NCBI GenBank assembly: GCA_943788425.1
Contig: CALSQF010000006.1
Coordinates: 310,001 to 374,000, forward strand
DNA length: 64,000 bases
Source: an uncultured Planktomarina sp.
Lineage (GTDB): Bacteria; Pseudomonadota; Alphaproteobacteria; Rhodobacterales; Rhodobacteraceae
Direction: 5' to 3'
This document shows positions 8,154 to 17,640 of the stretch, piece after piece. The first letter of the stretch is position 1; every line of letters begins with the position of its first letter. The position numbers were made by a program, and so were the translations under genes. The notes beneath the pieces were generated by a model that worked only from the letters and a program-made list of their open reading frames with translations, had not been told where the DNA came from and made no database searches.

Positions 8154-9065
8154 ATGAAACGCATCCTCCTTACAACTACTTCTTTGGTTCTCGCCGCTGG
8201 CGTTGCCCAAGCTGACGTATCTTTCTCCGGCACAGCCGGCGTCGCACTTATCGATGACAACGGCGCATCTGACGCAACACGCGTTGATATGTTCTTTGAG
8301 TCATACTATGACTTCGACATCAAAGCTGCTGCTGAATCAGACAACGGTGTGTCTGTATCCGTTGGCTTCGACATGGGCGCTGGTAACAAAATCGACTATA
8401 ACGACGACGATAAGTTGGAAGCACAAGGCAACACCGTCGGTGACGCAGACGTTGCAGTTTCCTACGCTGGTTGGACATTGACTGTAGACCACGGTGGTAT
8501 CGACAACTTGTTTGATGACACTGATGGCACACATGACGTGAAGCTTTCCGGCACCATTGCTGGCTGGAGTGTCGCAACGACAACCGATGAAAGTGCTTCC
8601 ACAAGCTCTTACTCACTCAGCGGCAACGTTGGTGGCGTAGCACTTACATTGACTGGTACAGACAATGACGACAACGGTGGCGACGCTTCTAAGATCGCTG
8701 CATCTTACGCAATGGGCAATGGCTTGACGCTGACAGCCTCTGTTGAAGACGAGTCATTGGCTTCAGGTGGTGAAGACGAGTCAAAACTCGGTTTCTCATA
8801 TGCAATGGACAATATTACTGTGGGATACACATCAATCAAGCCAGGCACTGTAGCTGGTAGCGATAGCTTTGGCGATGAGTGGGATTTCTCAGTTAAAATG
8901 ACTTCAGGCGCTTTGGTTGCATCATTCGCAATCGACGAAGCTGACGCAACAACTGTGATTGCTGATTATGCACTCGGTGGTGGCGCATCTGCTTTCGCAG
9001 CAATGCACGACAAAGCCGGTACAGCTTCTGACCTGACAACTGTTGGTCTGAACTTCGCATTCTAA
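8154..9065 (+). CDS. Outer-membrane porin, Rhodobacteraceae type
   Basis: This 303-residue protein starts with a signal peptide (MKRILLTTTSLVLAAGVAQA, cleavage after AQA). It is followed by an acidic beta-strand-rich barrel with alternating hydrophobic residues and many Gly/Asp turns, ending in the C-terminal Phe signature (VGLNFAF) used for BamA-dependent assembly. It would form a diffusion pore for small hydrophilic solutes. The start at 8154 is preceded by GAGGGA; an earlier in-frame ATG at 8091 would bury the signal peptide. The base composition is less GC-rich than its neighbours, as in many highly expressed porins. A damaged relative lies at 15269-16100. Confidence 0.9.
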   Translation: MKRILLTTTSLVLAAGVAQADVSFSGTAGVALIDDNGASDATRVDMFFESYYDFDIKAAAESDNGVSVSVGFDMGAGNKIDYNDDDKLEAQGNTVGDADVAVSYAGWTLTVDHGGIDNLFDDTDGTHDVKLSGTIAGWSVATTTDESASTSSYSLSGNVGGVALTLTGTDNDDNGGDASKIAASYAMGNGLTLTASVEDESLASGGEDESKLGFSYAMDNITVGYTSIKPGTVAGSDSFGDEWDFSVKMTSGALVASFAIDEADATTVIADYALGGGASAFAAMHDKAGTASDLTTVGLNFAF

Positions 9066-9086
9066 GCGAAACCGACTTTGGTTAAA

Positions 9087-9118
9087 GAGAGAGCGGCGCT
9101 TCGGCGGCGCTCTTTTTT
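9087..9118 (+). terminator. Porin terminator
   Basis: AGAGCGGCGC, a TTCG tetraloop and GCGGCGCTCT form a 10 bp stem with one G-G mismatch, followed by six T residues, 25 bp after the porin stop codon. This is a strong rho-independent terminator. Confidence 0.85.
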
Positions 9119-9267
9119 ATTGTACCTGTCGGCTTGCAGCGCCTTTGATCTGTCTTTCGTCACTTCGTGATTGCGTGCTAGAAAGGCTGGCGACATCGAC
9201 GGAAAATCAGAGGCCACGAAACATGACATGATGAGATCACTGGTAACTTCGCAAGGCTCCGCCTAAT

Positions 9268-10491
9268 ATGGATCATGCCCAAACGCAGTCTCCAGCGATG
9301 TTTGACATATTAGTTGTGGGCGCCGGTCCAGCCGGGTTGATGGCGGCTGAGCAAGCAGCGCAAGCTGGGATGCGTGTGGCATTGGCAGAAGCGATGCCCT
9401 CACCGGCACGAAAATTTTTAATGGCTGGAAAATCTGGTCTCAACCTAACCAAGGCAGAGAAGCCAGACGCGTTTTTGCAGTATTTTGACGCCATCTCCTC
9501 CTTGAAACCGATTCTGTCTAAATTCGGACCGGCTGAGGTCATCGGCTTTGCCGAAGGTCTTGGGCAGGAGGTCTTCACGGGCAGCACGGGCCGGGTTTTC
9601 CCAACACGCATGAAAGCGTCTCCCCTTCTGCGCGCATGGTTGGCTCGGCTAGATGCGCTGGGTGTTGTGCTGCTACGCCGCCACCGATGGATCGGTCCAC
9701 TGACCTCACATGCGCAGCATCTGTTTGATACGCCAAAGGGCAAGGTTCCCGTGACGGCTAGTGCGCTGATCCTTGCGCTTGGTGGCACGAGTTGGGCGCG
9801 TTTAGGGTCTGATGGCGCTTGGCAGAGGGCTGTCGCGGCGGCGGGCGTGCCAATTGTCCCTGTGCAAGCTTCCAATGTGGGCATGCAGCGGGCTTGGTCG
9901 GCGCATATGCAACCGTTTTTTGGTCAGCCAGTCAAAAATGTCGAGCTTACCGTCGCAGGCCAGCGAAGCCGTGGCGAATTTGTGATCACTCAATCGGGTG
10001 TGGAAGGTGGGGCAATCTATGCACTTGGGCGGATGTTGCGGCAGACCCCTTTGGCCCAGATTGATTTTGCACCACAGCTTTCGATCCAGGTGCTGCGGGC
10101 AATGATCTCAAATCGCAAGCCAACGGACAGTCTCGGAAATTTCTTGCGGAAATCTGTCAAGCTAGATGCCACAAAACGAGCCTTGCTGTTTGAGCTAACC
10201 CGGCCAATGCCCCGCGATACCGACGGGCTTGTGGCTGCCATCAAGGCTGCGCCGCTGCCGTTGTCGGGATCACGCCCTATAGACGAGGCCATCTCGACAG
10301 CGGGTGGCCTCTCTTGGGAGGCTTTGACACCTGCACTGATGCTCAAGGATATACCAGGCGTATTCTGCGCCGGTGAAATGTTGGACTGGGATGCACCGAC
10401 AGGCGGATATTTGATCACCGCCTGTCTTGCAACTGGCCGTTGGGCTGGGCGCGCGGCTGCCGATTATCTCTCCGCCAAAGCCCTTGCATAG
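9268..10491 (+). CDS. FAD-dependent flavoprotein of the HI0933/YhiN family
   Basis: This 407-residue protein has a Rossmann FAD-binding motif near the N-terminus (VVGAGPAGLMAAEQA), the family-specific KFLMAGKSGLNLT, and a second FAD-contact region at the C-terminus (GVFCAGEMLDWDAPTGGYL). The family (also described as NAD(P)/FAD-dependent oxidoreductase, TIGR03862-like) has no established substrate. The ATG at 9298 (MFDILVVGAG) is an alternative start; neither has a strong ribosome binding site. The 3' end overlaps the convergent GST gene by 28 bp. Confidence 0.85.
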   Translation: MDHAQTQSPAMFDILVVGAGPAGLMAAEQAAQAGMRVALAEAMPSPARKFLMAGKSGLNLTKAEKPDAFLQYFDAISSLKPILSKFGPAEVIGFAEGLGQEVFTGSTGRVFPTRMKASPLLRAWLARLDALGVVLLRRHRWIGPLTSHAQHLFDTPKGKVPVTASALILALGGTSWARLGSDGAWQRAVAAAGVPIVPVQASNVGMQRAWSAHMQPFFGQPVKNVELTVAGQRSRGEFVITQSGVEGGAIYALGRMLRQTPLAQIDFAPQLSIQVLRAMISNRKPTDSLGNFLRKSVKLDATKRALLFELTRPMPRDTDGLVAAIKAAPLPLSGSRPIDEAISTAGGLSWEALTPALMLKDIPGVFCAGEMLDWDAPTGGYLITACLATGRWAGRAAADYLSAKALA

Positions 10492-11051
10492 GCCGGACGC
10501 GCTCGGCAGCGTTTGGCATAGTCTTTCAAGACAGTGCTGGCGTCAGGAAATTTTGCCGTATAGGCCCAGTTGAGGCAATGCACAGCCAAAATATCAGCGA
10601 TTGTGAAATGCTCTCCCATGAGAAACACGCCCTCAAGCCGGTGTTCGAGCCGTTTTAAACTGCGCTCAAATTCCCATTTCAAAACAGATTTCACATCGGC
10701 AGAACGGTGTTCAGGTGGATTAACGAAAGAGTTTTTTGCCGCGACCCAAAGCAGGCTGTCAAATTCTTCCAGCAGGAAGTGAATATGTCCATCCAGACGC
10801 AAACGTTCAATAGACCCTGCTGAGAAGGTTAGGGCGTTGTGACGGTCAGATAAAAAACTCATGATCGCGACGCTATCGGGAAGAACCTTTCCATCGACCA
10901 CCAGGGATGGCACTTTGCCGCTGGGGTTGATCGCTTTGACCTCAGCTGAGCCGGGGTCGCCTTTGACTTGCTCATAGGGCAAGCCCAATTCCTCAAGTGT
11001 CCAAATTACTCGTAAAGTTCGATTTTTTGTCGACCCCAATACCTTATACAT
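10464..11051 (-). CDS. Glutathione S-transferase family protein
   Basis: This 195-residue protein has an N-terminal thioredoxin-like domain (MYKVLGSTKNRTLRVIW, with the cis-Pro in SGKVPSLVV) and an all-helical C-terminal domain. The GST-C capping motif (FTIADILAVHCLNWA) is present. The substrate is unknown; such proteins conjugate or reduce electrophiles with glutathione. The ATG directly follows the holA stop codon, and GGAGAAGG sits within the end of holA, so it belongs to the leuS-lptE-holA transcript. The 3' end overlaps the convergent flavoprotein gene. Confidence 0.88.
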   Translation of the reverse strand: MYKVLGSTKNRTLRVIWTLEELGLPYEQVKGDPGSAEVKAINPSGKVPSLVVDGKVLPDSVAIMSFLSDRHNALTFSAGSIERLRLDGHIHFLLEEFDSLLWVAAKNSFVNPPEHRSADVKSVLKWEFERSLKRLEHRLEGVFLMGEHFTIADILAVHCLNWAYTAKFPDASTVLKDYAKRCRARPAYARALAER

Positions 11052-12077
11052 CTACCTTCTCCCCATCATTGAAATTCGGACGAAACATCTTTCAACCTGT
11101 GCCATCTGTGGCGCGGTTTGCCCTGCGGATCGGAGCTGCAAATCCGTGTCGAGCAAGAGCGAAATCACCTGCTCAAGCCGGTCCCGGCCCCAAGTGCCGA
11201 CCTGCCGTTGGATCCGATCTCGCCGTGGCCCATAGACCGGCGGCCGAAGCTTTGCCATGGCTTGCGGTGCGCCAGCTGGATCAGAGGCTGCGGCGTGCAG
11301 AAGGCGAAAATGGCGCAGGGCGGCAATGCAAAGTCCGGTGGCGGTCCCGCCCTGAGCGATCACGCGGTGCAACACCGGGGCAATCTCATTTGTTCTTAAA
11401 TCCGCCACCAAACCAATGACATCATCGAGCGCCGCTTCGGTGGATTGTGGCGCGCACACCTCAACATCACTCAGGGTGACGGGTCCGGCTTGGGACATGC
11501 AATATAGAGCCAATTTTTCCAAGAATTGACTGAAATCACCAGGGTCTATGGCTTTGGAAAGATCTGTAATGGCCGTGCTGGCCGCGGCATCAACCTCGCC
11601 CATGCCGACTTTTGCCAATGCGGCTTCCACTTCTGCGCGGGTGGGTGGTTCATCAAAAATGGCGATGGACCAGGCATTGGGATGGGCTTCAAAAGCTTTG
11701 CGGATCTTTGATGTTGGCTTTAAGGCACCACCGATGATAACCATCTGCGCATCACCGACCTGCCAATCGCGAAGCCCTGCCAGAATTGCTTCGGCGCAAT
11801 TTTCATTGGCGTCTTCTACAAGGACTACCCGCGTACCGGGGAAAAACCCGACTGCTTTAATGGCATCATTCAGCGCGACCCCGTCGCGTCGTAACTCGCC
11901 GCCTTGCAGGCGCGTGAGGCGCATTTCTTCCTCGCCCTGTGGGCCGATCAGCCTTTTGATCAATTGCTGTCGCTTCAGCGCGACGCGCATCGCATTGGCG
12001 CCATAGATCAAAACCCCAGTCTTGTTGAGATCGGGCTTTGCAAAAGCTGCCAATGCGTCGCGGGTGGATAGCTTCAT
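11052..12077 (-). CDS. holA: DNA polymerase III subunit delta
   Basis: This 341-residue protein matches HolA, the clamp-loader subunit that opens the beta sliding clamp. The beta-interacting N-terminal region is seen around LIYGANAMRVALKRQQLIKR. The AAA+-like core includes VVLVEDANENCAEAI and the C-terminal collar domain includes VERCFVRISMMGRR. Sequence conservation in the family is low, but length, neighbourhood (leuS-lptE-holA) and motif order agree. It overlaps lptE by 4 bp and is followed with no gap by a GST gene. Confidence 0.9.
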   Translation of the reverse strand: MKLSTRDALAAFAKPDLNKTGVLIYGANAMRVALKRQQLIKRLIGPQGEEEMRLTRLQGGELRRDGVALNDAIKAVGFFPGTRVVLVEDANENCAEAILAGLRDWQVGDAQMVIIGGALKPTSKIRKAFEAHPNAWSIAIFDEPPTRAEVEAALAKVGMGEVDAAASTAITDLSKAIDPGDFSQFLEKLALYCMSQAGPVTLSDVEVCAPQSTEAALDDVIGLVADLRTNEIAPVLHRVIAQGGTATGLCIAALRHFRLLHAAASDPAGAPQAMAKLRPPVYGPRRDRIQRQVGTWGRDRLEQVISLLLDTDLQLRSAGQTAPQMAQVERCFVRISMMGRR

Positions 12078-12544
12078 GGGAGGTCCAAGGTCAAAAGTGC
12101 TGAGGCTACTTGCCCTGCTAGAATGGCCATTAAGCGGTCATAGGCGTCTCTCTGGGCCCGCTGGGTGGCCACGGTAGTGCCTGTAGCGGAATATCCTGTA
12201 AAAGATTTTGCAGTTTGGCGTGCCAGAAAAGCGCCATCCTTGTCCAGCAAGGAATATTCCAGCTCGCCGACAAGGCTATAGCGGCTGATCTCTTGGGCCG
12301 CAGAGACAACGATATTGTCCTCTGTGACTTTCAACTCATAATGCAAAGCAAAACGTGCGCTCTTTGCGGTTCCAAGCTGCGCTTCTAAATTTCGGACCAG
12401 CTCATATTCTGCCCGATTAACGGGCGCTTGGATCAGTATCTGATTGTAAAGCCGTTGCGAACTGGGATCCATGACCGGCGTTAGCCCACAGCCCGCCAGG
12501 ACAAGGGCCGCACTTAGAAATCCGCGTCGGCTAGATAACCACAT
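12074..12544 (-). CDS. lptE: LPS-assembly lipoprotein LptE
   Basis: This 156-residue protein has a short signal peptide with a lipobox (ALVLAGC, acylated Cys at residue 19), followed by the LptE/RlpB core beginning GLTPVMDP. LptE plugs LptD in the outer membrane and helps deliver lipopolysaccharide to the cell surface. It lies between leuS and holA, an order common in Rhodobacteraceae, overlapping leuS by 14 bp and holA by 4 bp. The overlaps imply translational coupling. Confidence 0.9.
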   Translation of the reverse strand: MWLSSRRGFLSAALVLAGCGLTPVMDPSSQRLYNQILIQAPVNRAEYELVRNLEAQLGTAKSARFALHYELKVTEDNIVVSAAQEISRYSLVGELEYSLLDKDGAFLARQTAKSFTGYSATGTTVATQRAQRDAYDRLMAILAGQVASALLTLDLP

Positions 12545-15089
12545 TTACGATACGTCCGGGTACAATGATTAGCTTCTTAGGTGTAGCACCATCTAGCGCT
12601 TTTATCACAGCGTTATTCTGCAATACCAAGGCTTCCAACTCTTCTTTGCCCATGTCTTTGGCCACAGTGATTTCATCACGGCGCTTGCCGTTTATTTGGA
12701 TCGGTAAGGTCACCTCATCTTCAACCAAAAGCGCCGGATCTGCTTTTGGCCAGGGAGCATCGGCAATCAGGCCCTGCCCGCCTTGATGAGCCCAAATATC
12801 CTCTGCCAAATGCGGCGTCATCGGAGCCATCAATTGCGCCAAGGTCATGATCGCCTCATGCTGCGCGGCATATCCAGCCTTGGATTTGGCCAAGGTCGCG
12901 GTAAAGCCATAGAGCTTGGCAATCGCTGCATTGAAACCAAAACTCTCCACGCCCGAAGTGACGTCCTCAATGGTTTTATGCAGCGTTCGCAGGAGTTCTT
13001 TGTCGCAATCGCCAATTTGATTTTTGTCCATATTGGCGATTTTATCACAAAGCTGCCAGACGCGGTTCAAATGCTTAAACGCCGCTTCCGCACCAGAGGC
13101 CGTCCATTCGACATCGCGCTCGGGCGGGCTATCGGACAGAACAAACCACCGCGCCGTATCGGCGCCATAGCTGCTGATGATGCTGATTGGATCAACAACG
13201 TTATTTTTCGATTTCGACATCTTTGCTGAGGGCACAATTGTGACCTCAGCGCCTCCCTCAAGCAAGAAGACCTTGCCATCGCGCAGCGCCACCTCTTCGG
13301 GGTAGTGATAGATAGGGCGGCCATCCTTGCCCTCTGATTTATAGATTGCATGGGTGACCATGCCTTGGGTGAACAGCGCGTCAAACGGTTCAATCGCAGA
13401 CGGCGGCAAATGGCCACAAATTTGCATCGCGCGGGCAAAGAAGCGCGAATAGAGCAGATGCAAAATCGCATGTTCTACACCACCGATATATTGATCGACG
13501 TTCATCCAATAGCTGGCCTCCGCCATATCCGTCGGTGTGGTGGCATTTGGGGCCGTGAAGCGCGCATAATACCAAGAGGAATCCACAAAAGTATCCATTG
13601 TGTCGGTCTCGCGGTGGGCCTCCTTGCCGCAAGCTGGGCAGGCGCAGTTGCGCCAGGTGGGGTGGCGATCCAGCGGGTTCCCAGGAACGTCAAATGTCAC
13701 ATCATCAGGCAGGCGGATCGGTAGGTTTTCCGTCTTCTCCGGGACCACGCCGCAGCTGCCACAATGCACCACTGGTATCGGACATCCCCAATAGCGCTGC
13801 CGGCTCAATCCCCAATCGCGCAGACGATACTGCGTTTTGCCTATGCCAAGGCCCTGCGCTTCGGCCCAATCGATGGTGGCGTCAATCGCCTCTTGCCCCG
13901 TGGCCTCTTGCAGGCCTGCAGGTTGATCGACCCAGCGAACCGTTTCAGTTTTGGCCGGTACAAAAGCCACATCTGACACGGGAGTATCCTCGTTGAGCGC
14001 AAAGAAGGTATCAATCACTGGCAGATCGTATTTACGCGCAAAATCGAGGTCGCGCTGGTCATGGGCGGGACAGGCGAAAATTGCGCCCGTACCGTAATCC
14101 ATCATCACAAAATTGGCGACCCAAACAGGCAATGGCGCGCCGCCAAGTGGGTTTTGCACGGTGATACCGGTATCAAAGCCTTTCTTTTCAGCCTTTTCCA
14201 TCGCCGCTTCTGTGGTGTCCATTTTCTTACATTCGGCGCAGAACTCTGCCAAGGCGGGGTTGTGCACCGCCAGGCTTTGGGTCAGCGGGTGGTTTGCGGC
14301 CAGGCCAATGAACGAGGCACCGACCAAAGTATCGGGACGGGTGGTGTAAACGGTCACGCCCTCATGACCATATTGCGGTGTGGTCAGCGGGAAGGTCATT
14401 TCCAACCCGCGCGATTGGCCAATCCAATTTTCCTGCATCAAGCGGACTTTGGCGGGCCAATTGTCCAACCCGTCTAAGGCGCTCAGCAATTCACCTGACA
14501 TGGATGAGATGTTGAAGAACCATTGTGTGAGCTCGCGGCGTTCAACCTCGGCATTGGAACGCCAACCTTTGCCATCAATCACCTGCTCATTGGCCAGCAC
14601 TGTCATATCGACCGGATCCCAATTGACCATCGCATTCTTGCGATAGACCAATCCATTGGCAAGCATATCGAGAAACAAGGCCTGTTGTTGTCCGTAATAT
14701 TCAGGATCACAGGTGGCAAATTCGCGCGACCAATCGATCGACAGGCCCAAGGGTTTCATCTGTGTGCGCATCGTTGCGATGTTGTCATAGGTCCATTCTT
14801 TTGGATGCCCACCTATAGCCATCGCGGCATTTTCAGCTGGCATGCCAAAGGCGTCCCAACCCATTGGATGCAAAACATTATGTCCGGTAGACAGCTTGTA
14901 GCGCGCAATCACATCGCCCATGGTGTAATTGCGTACATGGCCCATGTGAATGCGGCCCGATGGATAGGGAAACATTTCCAGGACATAGTATTTCGGACGA
15001 TCGGCAGTCGCCACGGCTTTGAAGGTCTCGGCTTCGGCCCAAGCCTCTTGCCATTTGGCTTCGATTTCGGCGGGGGAATAGCTGCTCAT
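12531..15089 (-). CDS. leuS: Leucyl-tRNA synthetase
   Basis: This 852-residue class I synthetase has the HIGH-type motif [15 protein letters not shown] near residue 45 and the KMSKS loop ([11 protein letters not shown]). The connective-peptide editing domain sits between them ([16 protein letters not shown], where Thr and Asp are editing residues). The insertion with [15 protein letters not shown] and the zinc-like cysteines also match. It charges tRNA-Leu with leucine and edits misactivated amino acids. It is first in the leuS-lptE-holA-GST operon. Intact. Confidence 0.98.
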   Translation of the reverse strand: MSSYSPAEIEAKWQEAWAEAETFKAVATADRPKYYVLEMFPYPSGRIHMGHVRNYTMGDVIARYKLSTGHNVLHPMGWDAFGMPAENAAMAIGGHPKEWTYDNIATMRTQMKPLGLSIDWSREFATCDPEYYGQQQALFLDMLANGLVYRKNAMVNWDPVDMTVLANEQVIDGKGWRSNAEVERRELTQWFFNISSMSGELLSALDGLDNWPAKVRLMQENWIGQSRGLEMTFPLTTPQYGHEGVTVYTTRPDTLVGASFIGLAANHPLTQSLAVHNPALAEFCAECKKMDTTEAAMEKAEKKGFDTGITVQNPLGGAPLPVWVANFVMMDYGTGAIFACPAHDQRDLDFARKYDLPVIDTFFALNEDTPVSDVAFVPAKTETVRWVDQPAGLQEATGQEAIDATIDWAEAQGLGIGKTQYRLRDWGLSRQRYWGCPIPVVHCGSCGVVPEKTENLPIRLPDDVTFDVPGNPLDRHPTWRNCACPACGKEAHRETDTMDTFVDSSWYYARFTAPNATTPTDMAEASYWMNVDQYIGGVEHAILHLLYSRFFARAMQICGHLPPSAIEPFDALFTQGMVTHAIYKSEGKDGRPIYHYPEEVALRDGKVFLLEGGAEVTIVPSAKMSKSKNNVVDPISIISSYGADTARWFVLSDSPPERDVEWTASGAEAAFKHLNRVWQLCDKIANMDKNQIGDCDKELLRTLHKTIEDVTSGVESFGFNAAIAKLYGFTATLAKSKAGYAAQHEAIMTLAQLMAPMTPHLAEDIWAHQGGQGLIADAPWPKADPALLVEDEVTLPIQINGKRRDEITVAKDMGKEELEALVLQNNAVIKALDGATPKKLIIVPGRIVNVVI

Positions 15090-15210
15090 GGGATCTGCCT
15101 CGTCTATATATTCATGGGCTAAACCCAGATTGAGTGCCCGCCGTTAGTCATAGGCTGCTTTGTCTCAGGTTTCCAGAGCTCCGAGGGATCCATGCCGAAA
15201 AATCACCCCC

Positions 15211-15243
15211 CAAAAAACAAAAAGGTGACCCCTTGGGGCCGCC
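15211..15243 (-). terminator. Terminator behind the porin pseudogene
   Basis: On the minus strand GGCGGCCCC-AA-GGGGTCACC forms a 9 bp stem (one mismatch, one wobble), followed by TTTTTGTTTTTT. It sits 26 bp after the former porin stop codon at 15269, in the same relation as the terminator of the intact porin at 9087-9118. This supports the view that 15269-16100 was once an expressed porin gene. Confidence 0.7.
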
Positions 15244-15268
15244 TTCTGTAACTTCAATTTCAATCGAC

Positions 15269-16100
15269 TTAGAATGCGAAAGACGCTGGAAGGTCATGCC
15301 TTCTTTGTAGTCTTTTGCACTAACTTAGTCGTTGCTATCATCGTTGTTGCTGTCATCTGCGTAAGATGCCAAGAGCGGTGCATCGCCTCCGAGGTCACAG
15401 CTCAGACCAGCATATGTATCTTCACTGCCGTCATCTGCACCGATGAAGAGGTTCATGCCGTTGCCCATTTCGTAGGACACGTTAACATTCCAGTCATCGC
15501 TTTCGTCCGTCGCAACAGTCAGACTCATTGCACCTTCGGCATAGACAACTTTAACATCCCAGTTGTTTTCCGCGCCAGTTGCGCTTTCTGCAACATAAGA
15601 CGCTGTTGTGGTAAACACGCCCGTTGGGTAGCTGACTTCAACACCGGTTAAACCGCCATTGTCGTTAGTGGCATGACCCAATGCAACAGTTGCACTGCCC
15701 CAAGTTGTGCTCACACTCACACCGGTTTTGGATTGCTGTGACGCTGCTGAGTTGTAGTCATTGTCCAGCCAAGCGGTGTTTGCGTTTTGAGTGGCCAGTG
15801 CATAGGTGAGTGCGCCTGCAGTGCCTGTAACGCCGAGCGAGATGTAATCTGTTTCGTTACCTGGAGTGGCAAGATTTGTGTCGTCACCCAAAGAGACGCT
15901 GATTTTTGCGCCACCAAGGGTCATGTCGGCACGGATCACCATTTCGCCGTCTGCTGCGCGGAATGCATCTTTGTCCATGGAGCCAACAGATGACCATGCA
16001 TTTTGAACAGCATGTTTTGTGTCACCATAGTGGATGCCGGAATCGGCATTTGTCAAAGAGATCAGAGCGTCGGAGGCAGAGATATCGTTGCCTTGCTCAT
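15269..16100 (-). pseudogene. Porin gene remnant, 5' end replaced by integrase fragment
   Basis: Read leftward, the frame encodes about 260 residues of a porin barrel (EQGNDISASDALISL, GEMVIRADMTLGGAKISVSLG, NVNVSYEMGNGMNLF). The signal peptide and first strands are missing: upstream of about 16100 the frame runs into a stop and the DNA becomes an integrase. The 3' end is also damaged. A TAA follows NDDSND at 15325-15327. Beyond it the family ending is still visible but shifted by one base (AKDYKEGMT, then ASFAF and TAA at 15269-15271). A porin terminator follows. It shares style with the intact porin at 8154 but is not a copy of it. Confidence 0.8.
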
Positions 16101-16655
16101 TCGGAAATCAAAAGTTTGCTGAGCGTCTGTAAGCGCAGTACACATCCCTTCTTGCATTCCTTCGTTAAACTGCTCTTGCTCACTGGGGCTCGAAAGAGCG
16201 AGCTGCGCCGGGCCAAATGGACCTGTATTGATTTGCAAAAAGGCGAGCTTTTTGTTGCCGTCAGTAAAAGTGGCCGCAGCCGCACAGTGGTTTTGAGCAA
16301 AAAAGCCCTGGCCGCTCTTGAACAGATGAAATTGCGCTCGAAGGCTCTGGGCCTGCCGATCACTCGAGACAGCTGGGTTTTTGCCAACCCGCGCACGGGT
16401 CAACTCTACACTAGCTTGCACATCGCGTTTTTTACAGCGCGAGACAGTGCGGGCTTAAGCTCCGTTCGGATGCATGATTTGCGCCACACTTATGCCAGCC
16501 TGTTGATTAATAACGGAGCCAGCATTTACGAGGTTCAGCAATTGCTGGGGCATTATAATATCTCTATGACCGAACGCTATGCCCGACTTTTTCCTAATAC
16601 TTTGCAAGATCGGGTTGATATCGTCGCCGAGTCGCTTGCTTTTGACCGTATCTAA
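16083..16655 (+). pseudogene. Tyrosine recombinase (phage-type integrase), catalytic-domain fragment
   Basis: About 190 codons encode the C-terminal catalytic domain of a tyrosine recombinase: Arg I in LLTGARKSELRRAKW, the beta-hairpin Lys in SKSGRSRTVVL, HDLRHTYASLL (His-x-x-Arg), LLGHYNISMTERYARL (His and nucleophilic Tyr). All five catalytic positions are present. The N-terminal arm-binding and SAM-like domains are absent. In their place the same frame runs on as meaningless antisense of the porin remnant, so any longer protein read from further upstream is an artefact. It marks a past mobile element or island whose remainder has been deleted. Confidence 0.75.
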
Positions 16656-16863
16656 GTGCGGCTGGCAGTTGCCATCTGTGACTGTTTTACGGTTTTTGAT
16701 GTGAAAATCCTGCGCATATTCGGCAAAAAATGCGCGAGAAAGGTGTTCAGCCTCGCCGGCACCTAAGGATTCACACTCATCATGCGGTTTGACCTCACCG
16801 CTGGTTGCAATACCATGGCCCCACGATTATCTGTAATTCTACGGTCACATTTGGGGAATGCTT

Positions 16864-17631
16864 ATGATATTTGAAAATTCTGCTGTTGCCGTTGTGTCCG
16901 GCGGTGCCTCTGGTTTAGGCGCGGCCACCGCGCGAAAGCTCTCCGAAATGGGTGCACGGGTTGTAGTTTTTGATCTCAATACTCAAGCCGGTGAGGCCGT
17001 CGCACAGGAGCTTGGCGGACTGTTTCAACATGCTGACGTGGCCGATCCTGCCAGTGTTGCCGCAGGGTTTGAAGCTGTGCTCGCAACTCTCGGCACGCCG
17101 CGCATAATGGTTAACTGCGCAGGAATTGCCCCGGCAATTAAAACCGTATCACGCGGCGCAGTGCATGATCCCGCGATATTTGCCAAAGCTGTACAAGTTA
17201 ATCTGATCGGCAGTTTCAACTGCGCCTCTCAAGCCGCCTGTTTAATGGCGGCCGCAGATCCATGCGGGCCCGATGGGGCGCGGGGTGTGATTGTCAACAC
17301 AGCTTCCGTGGCGGCCTATGATGGGCAAATTGGCCAGGTTGCTTATTCCGCATCCAAGGGTGGAATCGTGGGGATGACGCTGCCAATGGCGCGGGATTTG
17401 GCCGATAAAGGCATTCGCGTATGCGCCATTGCGCCGGGCATTTTCGCCACCCCCATGGTGGACGGAATGCCGCAAGAGGTTCAAGACGCGCTCGGCGCAC
17501 AGGTGCCCTTCCCGCGGCGCTTGGGTCAGGGGGCGGAATATGCCAATCTGGTTGGACATATTATCGACAATCAAATGTTGAACGGCGAAGTCATCCGTTT
17601 GGATGGCGCGATTCGTATGGCGCCGCGGTAA
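16864..17631 (+). CDS. SDR-family 3-hydroxyacyl-CoA dehydrogenase-like oxidoreductase
   Basis: This 255-residue classical short-chain dehydrogenase has a Gly-rich cofactor motif (VSGGASGLGAATA) with Asp in VVFDLN favouring NAD. It also has the NCAG segment, the catalytic Ser in NTASVAAYDG and YSASKGG (Tyr and Lys). Overall it resembles type 2 (HSD17B10-like) 3-hydroxyacyl-CoA dehydrogenases. The start at 16864 is chosen because GGGGA lies 6 bases upstream; an ATG at 16858 is too close. It is followed after 9 bp by a second dehydrogenase gene, probably in one transcript. The substrate is unknown. Confidence 0.82.
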   Translation: MIFENSAVAVVSGGASGLGAATARKLSEMGARVVVFDLNTQAGEAVAQELGGLFQHADVADPASVAAGFEAVLATLGTPRIMVNCAGIAPAIKTVSRGAVHDPAIFAKAVQVNLIGSFNCASQAACLMAAADPCGPDGARGVIVNTASVAAYDGQIGQVAYSASKGGIVGMTLPMARDLADKGIRVCAIAPGIFATPMVDGMPQEVQDALGAQVPFPRRLGQGAEYANLVGHIIDNQMLNGEVIRLDGAIRMAPR

Positions 17632-17640
17632 ATCCTTCTG

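Noticed and set aside
15906-16082. Possible N-terminal part of the integrase in the same frame
   Set aside because: The sequence here is antisense to the recognisable porin remnant and shows no recombinase arm-binding or core-binding features, so the integrase fragment is taken to start near 16083.
16656-16863. tRNA gene or attachment site next to the integrase fragment
   Set aside because: No cloverleaf or conserved T-loop sequence could be seen, and no direct repeat flanking the fragment was found by eye.
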